From NCBI GenBank assembly GCA_023439835.1, contig JAEXUW010000011.1, forward strand, positions 58,152 through 122,151: DNA of 64,000 bases, in the 5' to 3' direction. A program made the position numbers and the translations under genes. The notes under the pieces are model-generated. The model worked only from the letters and a program-made list of their open reading frames with translations. It did no database searches and was not told the origin of the DNA. Positions 1 to 7,619 of the stretch are shown here, piece after piece. Source of the DNA: Bacillota bacterium. Its GTDB lineage: Bacteria; Bacillota; Clostridia; Oscillospirales; Ruminococcaceae. How positions within the stretch are numbered: position 1 is the stretch's first letter; every line of letters begins with the position of its first letter.

Positions 1-1
1 T

Positions 2-307
2 CATAGAAAGGCAATGCTAAGAGCTATGGTCACATATCTGCTTGAAAACGGTAAGATTGAAACAACTGTAACAAGAGCCAAAGAGGTTAGTGCGATGACC
101 GAGAAGATGATTACTATCGGGAAGACAGGCGACCTCCACTCCAAGCGTCAGGTACTTGCATACGTTACAAAAGAAAACGTTGCAAAGAAGCTGTTTGATG
201 AAATATCACCGAAATACGCTGAGCGTAACGGCGGATATACAAGAGTAATAAAAATCGGCCCTCGTCGTGGAGATGCAGCCGAGATGGCAATTATAGAGTT
301 GGTATAA
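2..307 (+). CDS. rplQ: 50S ribosomal protein L17, 5'-truncated by window edge
   Basis: This is the C-terminal part (101 codons) of ribosomal protein L17 of the large subunit; the reading frame is open to the window edge, so the true start lies outside. The residues RKAML near the edge, the ETTVTRAKE and EKMITIGK segments, and the GGYTRVIKIGPRRGD...IIELV ending are the conserved L17 signature. L17 usually closes the spc/alpha ribosomal operon after rpoA, and here it is followed at once by a strong terminator, which fits the end of that operon. The internal ATG at 14 is not the real start. Confidence 0.97.
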   Translation, partial: HRKAMLRAMVTYLLENGKIETTVTRAKEVSAMTEKMITIGKTGDLHSKRQVLAYVTKENVAKKLFDEISPKYAERNGGYTRVIKIGPRRGDAAEMAIIELV

Positions 308-322
308 TTTTATATCGTAAAT

Positions 323-355
323 AAGCCGCGGGAGTGAAAGCTTCCGCGGCTTTTT
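323..355 (+). terminator. Rho-independent terminator of rplQ operon
   Basis: A 9-bp perfect stem (323-331 with 344-352) extended by three inner pairs and closed by a 6-nt loop; the stem's 3' arm runs into a T-tract (351-355). It lies 16 bases after the rplQ stop. Confidence 0.9.
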
Positions 356-363
356 CGTGCAAC

Positions 364-393
364 AAAAAAACCGCCCCCGATTATCGAGGGCAG
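364..393 (-). terminator. Terminator of the ilvBNC operon
   Basis: Read on the minus strand, a 10-bp stem (393-384 with 380-371, two G-T pairs) with a 3-nt loop is followed by seven T (370-364). It lies just downstream of the ilvC stop and faces the rplQ terminator. Confidence 0.9.
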
Positions 394-404
394 TTTTAAA
401 TTTA

Positions 405-1406
405 TTATTCTTTGTTATCCTCATGCCATGAGTACATTTTTCTAAGCTCTGCTCCGACCTCTTCAAGCTGCTGCTCAGCTTCAAGACGGCGCATTGATGA
501 GAAATGTGCTCTTCCCATTTTATTTTCTGTTATGAAATCTCTAGCGAAGGTACCGTCCTGAATATCTCTTAGAACCTTCTTCATTGCCTTTTTGGTTTCG
601 TCGGTAATAATCTTTGGGCCTGTAATATAATCGCCGTATTCAGCAGTGTCAGATACGGAATATCTCATATACTTAAAGCCGCCCTGATAGATAAGGTCAA
701 CGATAAGCTTCATTTCATGAACACACTCAAAATATGCGTTCTGCGGGTCATAGCCTGCCTCAACGAGAGTTTCAAATCCAGCTCTCATCAAAGCTGTTAC
801 ACCACCACAGAGAACAGCCTGTTCGCCAAAGAGGTCAGTTTCAGTCTCCTGACGGAAGGATGTTTCAAGAACGCCTGCTCTTGCGCCGCCGATACCGTCA
901 GCATAAGCCAGTGCAGTCTGCTGAGCGTGACCTGTTGCGTCCTGATGAACGGCAAACAGACAGGGAACGCCTTTTCCGGCAACATACTCCGAACGTACAG
1001 TGTGTCCGGGTCCTTTTGGTGCAACCATTATAACGTCAACATCTGACGGAGGAATAATCTGACCGAAATGAATGTTGAATCCATGTGCGAACATGAGAGT
1101 TTTTCCAGCAGTTAAATGCTGCTTAATGCTCTGGTTATAAAGGTCAGCCTGCTTTTCATCGTTAATGAGAATCATAATAATGTCAGCCGCCTTAGCCGCA
1201 TCAGCCGCCACCATAACCTTAAGTCCGGCAGCCTCAGCTCTTGCCCAAGATTTGCTTCCCTCATAAAGACCGACAACAACGTCAACGCCGCTCTCATGAA
1301 GGTTAAGTGAATGTGCATGTCCCTGGCTTCCATAGCCGATTACAGCGACGGTTTTCCCGTTTAGAAAAGATTTGTCGCAGTCCACCTGATAAAAGATTTT
1401 TGCCAT
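405..1406 (-). CDS. ilvC: Ketol-acid reductoisomerase (NADP-type, class I)
   Basis: Converts acetolactate or acetohydroxybutyrate to the dihydroxy acid, the second step of branched-chain amino-acid synthesis, in the cytosol. The 333-residue length is that of class I enzymes. The Rossmann motif GYGSQGHAHSLNL is at about residues 24-36, the cofactor loop reads GLYEGSKSW, and the C-terminal half has the conserved FECVHEMKLIVDLIYQGG block with metal-binding acidic residues. A GGAGG site lies just upstream of the ATG. It is the last gene of ilvB-ilvN-ilvC, 63 bases after ilvN, and is closed by a terminator at 364-393. Confidence 0.97.
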   Translation of the reverse strand: MAKIFYQVDCDKSFLNGKTVAVIGYGSQGHAHSLNLHESGVDVVVGLYEGSKSWARAEAAGLKVMVAADAAKAADIIMILINDEKQADLYNQSIKQHLTAGKTLMFAHGFNIHFGQIIPPSDVDVIMVAPKGPGHTVRSEYVAGKGVPCLFAVHQDATGHAQQTALAYADGIGGARAGVLETSFRQETETDLFGEQAVLCGGVTALMRAGFETLVEAGYDPQNAYFECVHEMKLIVDLIYQGGFKYMRYSVSDTAEYGDYITGPKIITDETKKAMKKVLRDIQDGTFARDFITENKMGRAHFSSMRRLEAEQQLEEVGAELRKMYSWHEDNKE

Positions 1407-1469
1407 TTTTGTTTTCCTCCTTGCCCTTTCGGACGATTTATTAAATTACACTTTCAGTGAATTAATAGG

Positions 1470-1967
1470 CTATTTCTTAACTTGAAGAGCGTCGCTGCCC
1501 TTCTGAATTGCAATTGCGCCTGTTCTGACAATTTCCGCAATGCCATAAGGCTTAAGCATTTCTTCAAATCTCGCCAGATGATAGGTTGTGTCGGAAAGCT
1601 CAAGAGTGATAGTTGAATGACTGAGGTCAATAATTTTCGCATTCATTATCTCGGCGATAGTCATTATTTCCGAACGCTTTTCAGCACCGACATGAACCTT
1701 AATGAGAAGAAGCTCTCTTTGAATAAGCTCGTCAGAACAAAGTGTCCTTACCTTAATTACGTCAATAAGCTTATTGAGCTGTTTTTCAATCTGCTCAAGT
1801 GTATACTCGGTGCCTTCAGCGACAATAGTAATTCTCGAAATATCGGGATTGTCCGTCACACCGACAGCAAGGCTGTCAATATTAAAACCTCGTCTGGAAA
1901 ATAGTCCGGAAATTCGTGACAGAACACCGGCATGGTTTTCAACAAGAACTGATAAAGTATGTTTCAT
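1470..1967 (-). CDS. ilvN: Acetolactate synthase small (regulatory) subunit
   Basis: Regulatory subunit that stimulates the catalytic IlvB subunit and carries valine feedback control. The protein of 165 residues begins MKHTLSVLVENHAGVLSRISGLFSRRGFNIDSL, the typical ACT domain start, and continues with the small-subunit C-terminal domain (KVHV...RSEIMTIAEIMNAKIIDLS). The start chosen at 1967 has a GGTGAA site and lies 17 bases after the ilvB stop; a longer frame reaching 2018 would overlap ilvB and adds no family residues. Confidence 0.95.
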   Translation of the reverse strand: MKHTLSVLVENHAGVLSRISGLFSRRGFNIDSLAVGVTDNPDISRITIVAEGTEYTLEQIEKQLNKLIDVIKVRTLCSDELIQRELLLIKVHVGAEKRSEIMTIAEIMNAKIIDLSHSTITLELSDTTYHLARFEEMLKPYGIAEIVRTGAIAIQKGSDALQVKK

Positions 1968-1984
1968 ATATTCACCGCAACTTT

Positions 1985-3598
1985 CTATAAGGTAGAGTCG
2001 TCGGGATTGACGACACATTCAACAAACAGCATCCCCTTTTTTGAGGAAAGCTTTTCAATAGCTTCACCGGCACTTTCATCATCGACAACACGTATAGCTT
2101 CAATGCCATATGCACGTGCAAGCTGAATAAAATCGGGGCTCCCGTCAAGGAAGACAGCAGTTAGCCGATTGTCATGCTTAATCTTTTGATACTCACGAAC
2201 CATTCCAAGCCTTGAGTTATTCATCACAATGATTTTTATATCAACATCATGCTGAACGGCTGTTGCAAGCTCCATCATCTGCATTTGAAAAGAGCCGTCA
2301 CCGCAAATAGCGATTACCTCATTGCTCTTGTCGGCGAGCTTTGCGCCAACAGCAGCAGGGATAGAATAGCCCATGGTTCCCATTCCGCCGGAGGTGATGA
2401 AACGTCCGCCGTCTTTAATATGATAATTGTTTGAAGTCCAAATTTGATTTTGACCGACGTCAGCCGATACAACGCATTTTGCGGGCATTCTCTCAGACAA
2501 GTCAGCGATGAATTTCATTGGATTTATAAAGCCTTTTTCGGCGGGCTTGTACTCGGGCGTCTTTTTCATGGAATTCAAATGCTTTATCCATTCGTTGCGC
2601 TCTGTAACTTCAGAAGCTTCCGCCAGCTGTTCTAAAATCAGCTTAGCGTCCCCGACGACAGGGATATTAGCCCCGATATTCTTCCCGATTTCAGCGGGAT
2701 CAATATCAATATGAATTATCTTAGTTGTTTCCTGAAGAAAAACAGGCGATTTGACAGCCCTGTCACCGACTCTTGCGCCGATTAATAAAAGCAAATCACA
2801 GTCATTGAGCGCCTTGTTGGCAATCTGCTTTCCGTGCATTCCAAGCATTCCGAAATACAGGGGATAATCGTCACTTACCGCAGATATGCCCATCATAGTA
2901 GTAATAATAGGAATACCGCATTTTTCAGACAGCAAACGAAGCTCATCACTTGCGTTTGACAGAAAAATTCCGCCACCCGCACATATAAGCGGACGCTTAG
3001 ACTCTTCAAGTGCCGAAACAACGCGCTTAATCTGAAGCTTGTTGCCCTTCCCCGTCGGCTTATAGCTTCTTATGTCAACTTCCTTTGGATAGTCAAACTT
3101 TATGTCAATATTCTGAACATCAAACGGAACGTCAATGAGAACAGGCCCCGGTCGTCCGCTTCCTGCAATATAAAAGGCTTCTTTAAATGTTTTTGGAATA
3201 TCATGAGCGTTCTTGACAAGATAGCTGTGCTTGACAAAAGGCTCGGCGGAGCCTGTAATGTCAGCCTCCTGAAAAACGTCGCGACCTATCTGGTCGCAGT
3301 TGACTTGACCGGTGATTACAACAAGCGGAATCGAATCCATATAAGCCGTCGCTATTCCTGTGATGAGGTTTGTTGCCCCCGGTCCTGAGGTTGCTATACA
3401 AACAGCAGGCTTGCCGGTTATTCGTGCATAGCCGTTTGCCGAGTGAGCGGCATTAGCCTCATGCCTGACGAGAATATGACGAATATCAGTGTCTGAAAGA
3501 GAGTCGTAAAAGGGGCAGATAGCCGCACCGGGATATCCAAAGACGACCTTAACGCTCTCCTTTACCAGACATTTTACCATTGCTTCACAAGCTTTCAT
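1985..3598 (-). CDS. ilvB: Acetolactate synthase large (catalytic) subunit
   Basis: Thiamine-diphosphate enzyme that condenses two pyruvates (or pyruvate with 2-oxobutyrate), the first step of valine, leucine and isoleucine synthesis. The sequence shows the N-terminal FGYPGAAICPFYDSL segment, the catalytic glutamate in RHEANAAHSANGYAR, SGPGATNLITGIATAYMDSIPLV, and the ThDP motif GDGSFQM...NNSRLGMVREYQ near residues 425-460. At 537 residues it is somewhat shorter than the usual 560-600 but no motif is missing. First gene of the operon, driven by the promoter at 3679-3707. Confidence 0.96.
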   Translation of the reverse strand: MKACEAMVKCLVKESVKVVFGYPGAAICPFYDSLSDTDIRHILVRHEANAAHSANGYARITGKPAVCIATSGPGATNLITGIATAYMDSIPLVVITGQVNCDQIGRDVFQEADITGSAEPFVKHSYLVKNAHDIPKTFKEAFYIAGSGRPGPVLIDVPFDVQNIDIKFDYPKEVDIRSYKPTGKGNKLQIKRVVSALEESKRPLICAGGGIFLSNASDELRLLSEKCGIPIITTMMGISAVSDDYPLYFGMLGMHGKQIANKALNDCDLLLLIGARVGDRAVKSPVFLQETTKIIHIDIDPAEIGKNIGANIPVVGDAKLILEQLAEASEVTERNEWIKHLNSMKKTPEYKPAEKGFINPMKFIADLSERMPAKCVVSADVGQNQIWTSNNYHIKDGGRFITSGGMGTMGYSIPAAVGAKLADKSNEVIAICGDGSFQMQMMELATAVQHDVDIKIIVMNNSRLGMVREYQKIKHDNRLTAVFLDGSPDFIQLARAYGIEAIRVVDDESAGEAIEKLSSKKGMLFVECVVNPDDSTL

Positions 3599-3678
3599 TA
3601 AAGTCCCCCCTGATTATTTGAAATTAAAGCATGAAAAATGCAAAAAATACTACACCGTGATAAGTGTATGTAAAATTA

Positions 3679-3707
3679 ATTATAATGGTTTTCAAACAAA
3701 ACGTCAA
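3679..3707 (-). promoter_or_regulatory. Sigma-A promoter of ilvBNC
   Basis: On the minus strand TTGACG (3707-3702), a 17-bp spacer and TATAAT (3684-3679). The predicted start near 3672 gives a leader of only about 73 nt, too short for a T-box; a short inverted ACAC/GTGT pair near 3650-3665 could be an operator. Confidence 0.85.
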
Positions 3708-3823
3708 GAGCATTTATTACAATAAAATCGCTTGTTAGCCATGTTTGACAGTTGAATATGCTATAAGTCACACAGCGCCGATACCATAGCTTCAAGAAAT
3801 TTGAAAATCACAATATATTCCGT

Positions 3824-3852
3824 TTGATTTTTTCCCAGAAATGTAGTACAAT
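3824..3852 (+). promoter_or_regulatory. Promoter of the BtuF-like lipoprotein
   Basis: TTGATT (3824-3829), 17-bp spacer, TACAAT (3847-3852), placed 31 bases upstream of the TTG start at 3883. Confidence 0.7.
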
Positions 3853-3882
3853 AATATCAAAGATTTTTGAAGGAGAATTCAC

Positions 3883-4815
3883 TTGAAAAAGTTATTGGCC
3901 CTTGTACTGCTGCCGTTTTTGCTTCTTACGGCTTTTGGCTGTTCGGATATATATAATGAGGACCCCACTTTAGCAGACAGCTCTGTGGTGGAGAGCTTTA
4001 ATTTCCCTGTCAGTGTTCAGAATGTTGAATTTTTTGAGGCTCCTCTTACTGTTATTTCTCTGTCGCCCGCTGTTTCTGAAATCATTAGTGATATCGGAAT
4101 GTCAGACAGGCTTGTGGGAAGAAGCACATACTGCAATTACCCTGACAGCATGGAGATTATTCAAACTGTGGGAAGTCCCGCATCGCCTGATATAAGTAGA
4201 ATTGTTGAGATAAATCCGAGCGTTCTAATCACGCTCAGTCCTATCGCATACGCCGAGAAAAAAGAGCTTGAGAAAAACGGAATAAAGATTGTTACATTCA
4301 GCCCGCCTAAAACATATTATGAGCTTGTTGATTTTTATGCGGGAATATCAACCCTATTCTATGGAAGGGTTTCGTCCGGAAAAATTACTGAGGAAAAGTT
4401 GATAACGCTTGATGATGCAATGTATTCTGCACAGAACAAAGGCTTCACGCACAGCTTTGTTTATATTGAAACGAATGAGCTAGCGGTAGCAACGGGGGAC
4501 ACTCTTGAAGCTGATATACTTTCAGTGTTCGGGAATAATATTGCGGCTGAAAAAAGCGGTTATTCAATGAGTGCTGAGGATATTGCAGCGGCAGACCCTT
4601 ATTTGATTTTTATAGCAAAAGGTGTCGATACAGAAAATCTCCCCGACAGTATAAAAGCACTTGACTCTTATATATCGGGAAGAATAATTGAAGTTGACAA
4701 CACGTATTTTGAAAAACCGTCAGCAAGACTATCAGAGCTTGTAACGGCACTGACTAACAGCGTATCGGCAATTCCGCCGAAAGCCCCTCCTGTTTCAGAG
4801 AGCGTTACCGATTAA
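3883..4815 (+). CDS. BtuF-like periplasmic-binding-protein lipoprotein
   Basis: Predicted extracellular lipoprotein of 310 residues in the class III solute-binding superfamily (BtuF/FhuD type), which binds cobalamin or iron-chelate ligands for ABC importers. A signal peptide ends in a lipobox with Cys20 (LTAFGC); the mature part has VISLSPAVSEIISDIG, VGSPASPDISRIVEINPSVLI and the long middle helix expected for this fold. The start is TTG, supported by an AGGAG seven bases upstream; no in-frame ATG fits. No permease or ATPase gene lies next to it, so the ligand is open; vitamin B12 would be of use to the ethanolamine lyase elsewhere in the window, but that link is only inference. Confidence 0.8.
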   Translation: MKKLLALVLLPFLLLTAFGCSDIYNEDPTLADSSVVESFNFPVSVQNVEFFEAPLTVISLSPAVSEIISDIGMSDRLVGRSTYCNYPDSMEIIQTVGSPASPDISRIVEINPSVLITLSPIAYAEKKELEKNGIKIVTFSPPKTYYELVDFYAGISTLFYGRVSSGKITEEKLITLDDAMYSAQNKGFTHSFVYIETNELAVATGDTLEADILSVFGNNIAAEKSGYSMSAEDIAAADPYLIFIAKGVDTENLPDSIKALDSYISGRIIEVDNTYFEKPSARLSELVTALTNSVSAIPPKAPPVSESVTD

Positions 4816-4872
4816 ATTTAATTCTGCACTTATTATACAGCCCAGTAATTATAGTAACGGCGTAGAAAAAAC

Positions 4873-4901
4873 TTGACAAATCAAAGAAACTATAATATTA
4901 T
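4873..4901 (+). promoter_or_regulatory. Promoter of convergent small RNA
   Basis: TTGACA (4873-4878), 17-bp spacer, TATTAT (4896-4901); predicted start near 4908. There is no plausible ORF before the terminator at 4955-4993, so the product should be a short untranslated RNA. Confidence 0.65.
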
Positions 4902-4907
4902 AACAGT

Positions 4908-4996
4908 ACAGATTGCGGGAATCATTTATGATTATTGCCTCAAAATAATGGAATAAAATAACCACCGAGTTTTCGAGGCCGGGTGGTTATTTTATT
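4908..4996 (+). ncRNA. Putative antisense RNA of a type I toxin-antitoxin-like locus
   Basis: A small RNA of roughly 85-100 nt is predicted from the promoter at 4873 to the terminator at 4955-4993. Its 3' part is perfectly complementary to the 3' end of the opposing peptide mRNA, including that mRNA's terminator hairpin and the last codons of the peptide ORF. Its 5' end carries the same CAGATTGCGGG and TTATTGCCTC elements (4909-4919, 4932-4941) as the 5' end of the opposing mRNA. The arrangement resembles known 3'-overlapping type I antitoxins such as RatA/TxpA, SR4/BsrG and the Fst/par locus. RNA ends are inferred. Confidence 0.45.
4955..4993. terminator. Shared bidirectional terminator
   Basis: A 12-bp perfect stem (4955-4966 with 4982-4993) whose arms are A-rich outside and T-rich after, so it can stop transcripts from both strands. 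It is the meeting point of the small RNA (+) and the peptide mRNA (-). Confidence 0.8.
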
Positions 4997-5063
4997 ATTG
5001 CTTTTTTTCTAATATTCTGCATATTAATACAAGAATAATAATAAGTACTATCATGTATTCCAT
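4995..5063 (-). CDS. 22-residue hydrophobic peptide, candidate type I toxin
   Basis: The ORF encodes MEYMIVLIIILVLICRILEK plus KQ: a single hydrophobic helix of about 12 residues followed by a basic tail, the usual build of small membrane-acting type I toxins. A full GGAGG at 5077-5073 lies nine bases upstream; an in-frame ATG at 5072 abuts the GGAGG and is less likely. The mRNA starts at a strong promoter (5188-5216), has a 115-nt structured leader, and ends at the terminator shared with a convergent RNA. It is far below normal gene-calling length. I do not recognise the exact peptide family; toxicity is inference from architecture. Confidence 0.5.
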   Translation of the reverse strand: MEYMIVLIIILVLICRILEKKQ

Positions 5064-5072
5064 GTTGAACAT

Positions 5073-5150
5073 CCTCCAATAAAGTGGAGGTGTCAATTGA
5101 AAATAAAGCTATACTGCAATAATCAATAACATTCACCTCCCTAAAGAGGC
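5073..5150 (-). promoter_or_regulatory. Leader with alternative Shine-Dalgarno hairpins
   Basis: In the peptide mRNA, CCTCCA (5090-5085) can pair with TGGAGG (5078-5073), hiding the ribosome-binding site in a 6-bp stem with a 6-nt loop. The same stretch, CACCTCC (5092-5086), is also complementary to an upstream GGAGGTG (5140-5134), and that upstream element can pair with CCTC at 5149-5146. These are mutually exclusive foldings that would open or close translation. Confidence 0.45.
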
Positions 5151-5187
5151 AATAACCAACCCAACAAGCCCGCAATCTGACACCATA

Positions 5188-5216
5188 ATATAACATAAAA
5201 TTATAAAATAAGTCAA
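5188..5216 (-). promoter_or_regulatory. Promoter of the small peptide mRNA
   Basis: On the minus strand TTGACT (5216-5211), 17-bp spacer, TTATAT (5193-5188); start near 5181, so CAGATTGCGGG (5179-5169) sits at the extreme 5' end of the RNA. Confidence 0.65.
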
Positions 5217-5236
5217 GAATATCCATATCCATAAAT

Positions 5237-5271
5237 AATACACCGAAAGCCATTATGACCTTCGGTGTATT
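5237..5271. terminator. Hairpin terminator after tlpA-like gene
   Basis: An 11-bp perfect stem (5237-5247 with 5261-5271). It directly follows the tlpA-like stop on the minus strand; the better T-tract (5270-5275) is on the plus strand, so it probably acts in both directions. Confidence 0.75.
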
Positions 5272-5273
5272 TT

Positions 5274-6041
5274 TTATCTTATACTGTTTATACCGTTTTC
5301 CAGTGCAGACTTTGTGATTTGTCCTGTATGCTTGCTTGAAACATCACCGCTTTTTGAAATAAACACGGTTGTCGGCAAAGATGAAATTCCATATGCCTTT
5401 GAAGCACTTTGGCTTGTGTCATAGAGCGCTGTGAATGAAAAGCCCATGCTGCTCAAATATGCTTGAGCGGTTTCAATTGTTTCTCTTTTTCCGTCTGTCA
5501 TGTTAACCATCAGAAATATCACGCCCTGTGCCGAATATTTATTATACATTTCATCAAAGTCAGGCATTTCAGCTTTACAGGGCGGGCACCAGCTTGCCCA
5601 GAAGTTGAGCACTATCGGCTTGCCGAAGTAGTCAGAGAGCTTAACGGCTCCCCCTGATTTGGTGTATACCGTAAAGTCAGGTGCGCTTCCGTTGATTTCG
5701 GGCTGTGCGGGTGCTCCTGCGGTTGAAAAAGTCTGCTCTGTTTTAACTGTCGGTGTCGGCTTTTTTGTTGCTGCAGGAGCTTCGGTTTGAGCCTGTGGTG
5801 AAGAAGCTTCAGGCACAGGCTCTGTATCAGCTTCAGTTTCAGTTGCCATTTCGATTGTGCTTTCTATTATGGGAACATCCGTCAAAGTGGTGTCGGTCCC
5901 TGAAACATCCGCAACAAATATAGAAGATGCCTCATCACCAAAATATAAATAATTATCTGACAGCGCCCCGTATGTCACGGCTGAAATAGCAATTACCGCG
6001 ACAATGCTCATGATGAGAATAGATATACCTTTTTTGGACAT
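5274..6041 (-). CDS. Membrane-anchored TlpA/ResA-like thiol-disulfide oxidoreductase
   Basis: Extracytoplasmic thioredoxin-fold protein of 255 residues that should reduce disulfides outside the membrane. An uncleaved N-terminal anchor (residues 5-25) is followed by a low-complexity Thr/Glu/Pro linker (about 48-118) and a TlpA domain with the active site WCPPC (Cys152, Cys155) in the context NFWASWCPPCKAEMP; a cis-Pro region reads ISSLPTTVFI. It lies 18 bases after ccdA, which supplies electrons to such proteins, so the two form a cytochrome-maturation-style or extracellular redox unit. Its substrate is not evident from the neighbours. Confidence 0.9.
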   Translation of the reverse strand: MSKKGISILIMSIVAVIAISAVTYGALSDNYLYFGDEASSIFVADVSGTDTTLTDVPIIESTIEMATETEADTEPVPEASSPQAQTEAPAATKKPTPTVKTEQTFSTAGAPAQPEINGSAPDFTVYTKSGGAVKLSDYFGKPIVLNFWASWCPPCKAEMPDFDEMYNKYSAQGVIFLMVNMTDGKRETIETAQAYLSSMGFSFTALYDTSQSASKAYGISSLPTTVFISKSGDVSSKHTGQITKSALENGINSIR

Positions 6042-6059
6042 TGTTTTTCCCCTTTCAGA

Positions 6060-6713
6060 TTATAAGCCGAAATATCCGAGCATCATCAGTATTCCAAGAA
6101 CAATGAGAAGCGCACCGGAAAATATGTTGATGATTTTATAATTGCGTTTAATAAAGTCAAAGGTCTTTTTAAGCTGTTGAATTAAAAGCGCAGAAAGAAT
6201 GAACGGAACACCAAGACCGAGGGAGAATACCAAGAGCATGACAACGCCCTTGAGAACTGTTCCTGCATTTGCCGCAAGCATTAAAGCGGAGCCTAAAAAC
6301 GCACCGATGCACGGCGTCCAGCCGACTGAGAAAATCATTCCGAACAGTACGGTTTTTAGAAAACCGGCTTTGTCGTGCTTAAAGCTCATTCGCCTTGTTC
6401 TGTTGAGAAAGCTTATTTTAATTATTCCCATATAGTTAATGCCGAGAAGAATAAGAATTATTCCGAAAATTATGTTGACAGTTTGTGCATTTCTAAAAAG
6501 GAAAGCACCCAGACTTCCCGATAAAGCGCCAAGAAGTGTGAACACAATCGAAAATCCGATAACAAAAGCAACGGCATTTTTAACGGCGGTGAATTTTTTC
6601 CCGTCTGTATCATCCTTCCCCGCAAAATATGAAATATAAATAGGAAGCATAGGGAGCGTACAGGGTGAAATGAAAGTTATTATACCTTCAAAAAATAAAA
6701 TTACGTATTCCAT
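6060..6713 (-). CDS. ccdA: CcdA-type thiol electron transporter
   Basis: Six-helix membrane protein (217 residues) of the CcdA/DsbD-beta family that moves reducing equivalents from cytosolic thioredoxin to extracellular thiol proteins. The two redox cysteines are visible in FISPCTLPML (Cys18) and GWTPCIGAFLG (Cys135). The start at 6713 has AGGAG five bases upstream; the open frame extends to 6818 but the added residues run back through a terminator. First gene of the ccdA-tlpA pair. Confidence 0.92.
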   Translation of the reverse strand: MEYVILFFEGIITFISPCTLPMLPIYISYFAGKDDTDGKKFTAVKNAVAFVIGFSIVFTLLGALSGSLGAFLFRNAQTVNIIFGIILILLGINYMGIIKISFLNRTRRMSFKHDKAGFLKTVLFGMIFSVGWTPCIGAFLGSALMLAANAGTVLKGVVMLLVFSLGLGVPFILSALLIQQLKKTFDFIKRNYKIINIFSGALLIVLGILMMLGYFGL

Positions 6714-6763
6714 TGTTACTCCTAAAAAATTAATCTTTATATATTCTTTGAAAAAAACATAAA

Positions 6764-6802
6764 AAAATACACCATACAGATTTTTACTGCATGGTGTATT
6801 TT
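6764..6802 (-). terminator. Terminator of the moxR-DUF58-transglutaminase operon
   Basis: Read on the minus strand: a 12-bp stem (6802-6791 with 6775-6764) followed by further T, starting three bases after the stop of the membrane protein gene. Confidence 0.85.
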
Positions 6803-6805
6803 GCA

Positions 6806-7615
6806 TTATTTTTTGCAAAGATCTTTATAATAGTTTATACGGCTTAAAGTTATATACGACGTATAAAAAAGAGTGAAAGCAATTGATAGCGTATTCCATA
6901 AGGTATTATCGGATACTTCATAGAAAATCATTAGGTAAAAAAGCCCTTTAGGCAAAAGCCAAGGAATGAATGATAGTTCAAAAAACATCAGCTTTTTGAT
7001 ATTTTTGATGAAAAACTTCCATGAGGATGCAAGAAGAGAACCGGCACCTATCTTAATATCTTTTATATAAAAGAAAATCACGACACTTTGATAAGCTAAT
7101 ATTAACAACCCAATAAACAATACAAGCATAACAATTATCAAAATTAAAATATTAACAAGCACATTCAAGTCTTTAGAAACGCTGAAATTTGTAACTATCT
7201 CATTGACGAATTTTTTAGTATATGAAAAAAGCTTGACTTGAACAATGCTAATAAAAAATATTAACAAAATCATTGAAAAATGCTTATAAGAATAAAATGA
7301 GAAAAAGCGCTTAAAATTAATTACACGCCTTGATGTTAAATCAAATTTCTTTCTTCTAATATAGTATTTATTTCGAAGTATTAAATACTGATATGAAATA
7401 ATGAACGGAAGAATGATATAATAAGCAAGCGGTTTAATTATATAATCACCAAAGTTGCTTATTATATTATAATCAGAGAGGCTGCATTGAAGCTTGTTGA
7501 GCGCACCAGCAACAAGAATGTTTGCCAGATATTGAATTATTATAAATAGAAAAACTATTTTTTGGTCAGAAAATAGTGCCTTGCGTGAGTTTAGCTTCAC
7601 GTCACGTCTAGTCAT
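6806..7615 (-). CDS. Multi-spanning membrane protein, possibly DUF975-like
   Basis: A 269-residue protein with about six hydrophobic segments (around residues 20-38, 55-75, 110-130, 150-180, 200-220, 235-255), basic loops and no catalytic motif that I recognise. The C-terminal stretch MFFELSFIPWLL...YKDL resembles DUF975 membrane proteins, but weakly. Start 7615 is set by a GGAGG eight bases upstream, which lies inside the end of the preceding transglutaminase gene; the open frame runs to 7768. Last gene of the moxR-DUF58-transglutaminase operon. Confidence 0.7.
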   Translation of the reverse strand: MTRRDVKLNSRKALFSDQKIVFLFIIIQYLANILVAGALNKLQCSLSDYNIISNFGDYIIKPLAYYIILPFIISYQYLILRNKYYIRRKKFDLTSRRVINFKRFFSFYSYKHFSMILLIFFISIVQVKLFSYTKKFVNEIVTNFSVSKDLNVLVNILILIIVMLVLFIGLLILAYQSVVIFFYIKDIKIGAGSLLASSWKFFIKNIKKLMFFELSFIPWLLPKGLFYLMIFYEVSDNTLWNTLSIAFTLFYTSYITLSRINYYKDLCKK

Positions 7616-7619
7616 TTTG

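Noticed and set aside
3599..3672. T-box or leader-peptide attenuator before ilvB
   Set aside because: The leader is only about 73 nt with no T-box sequence, branched-chain codon run or terminator.
4987..5253. 88-codon minus-strand ORF across the small RNA locus
   Set aside because: It reads through the promoter, leader hairpins and terminator in a different frame from the 22-codon ORF, has no ribosome site of its own and no family pattern.
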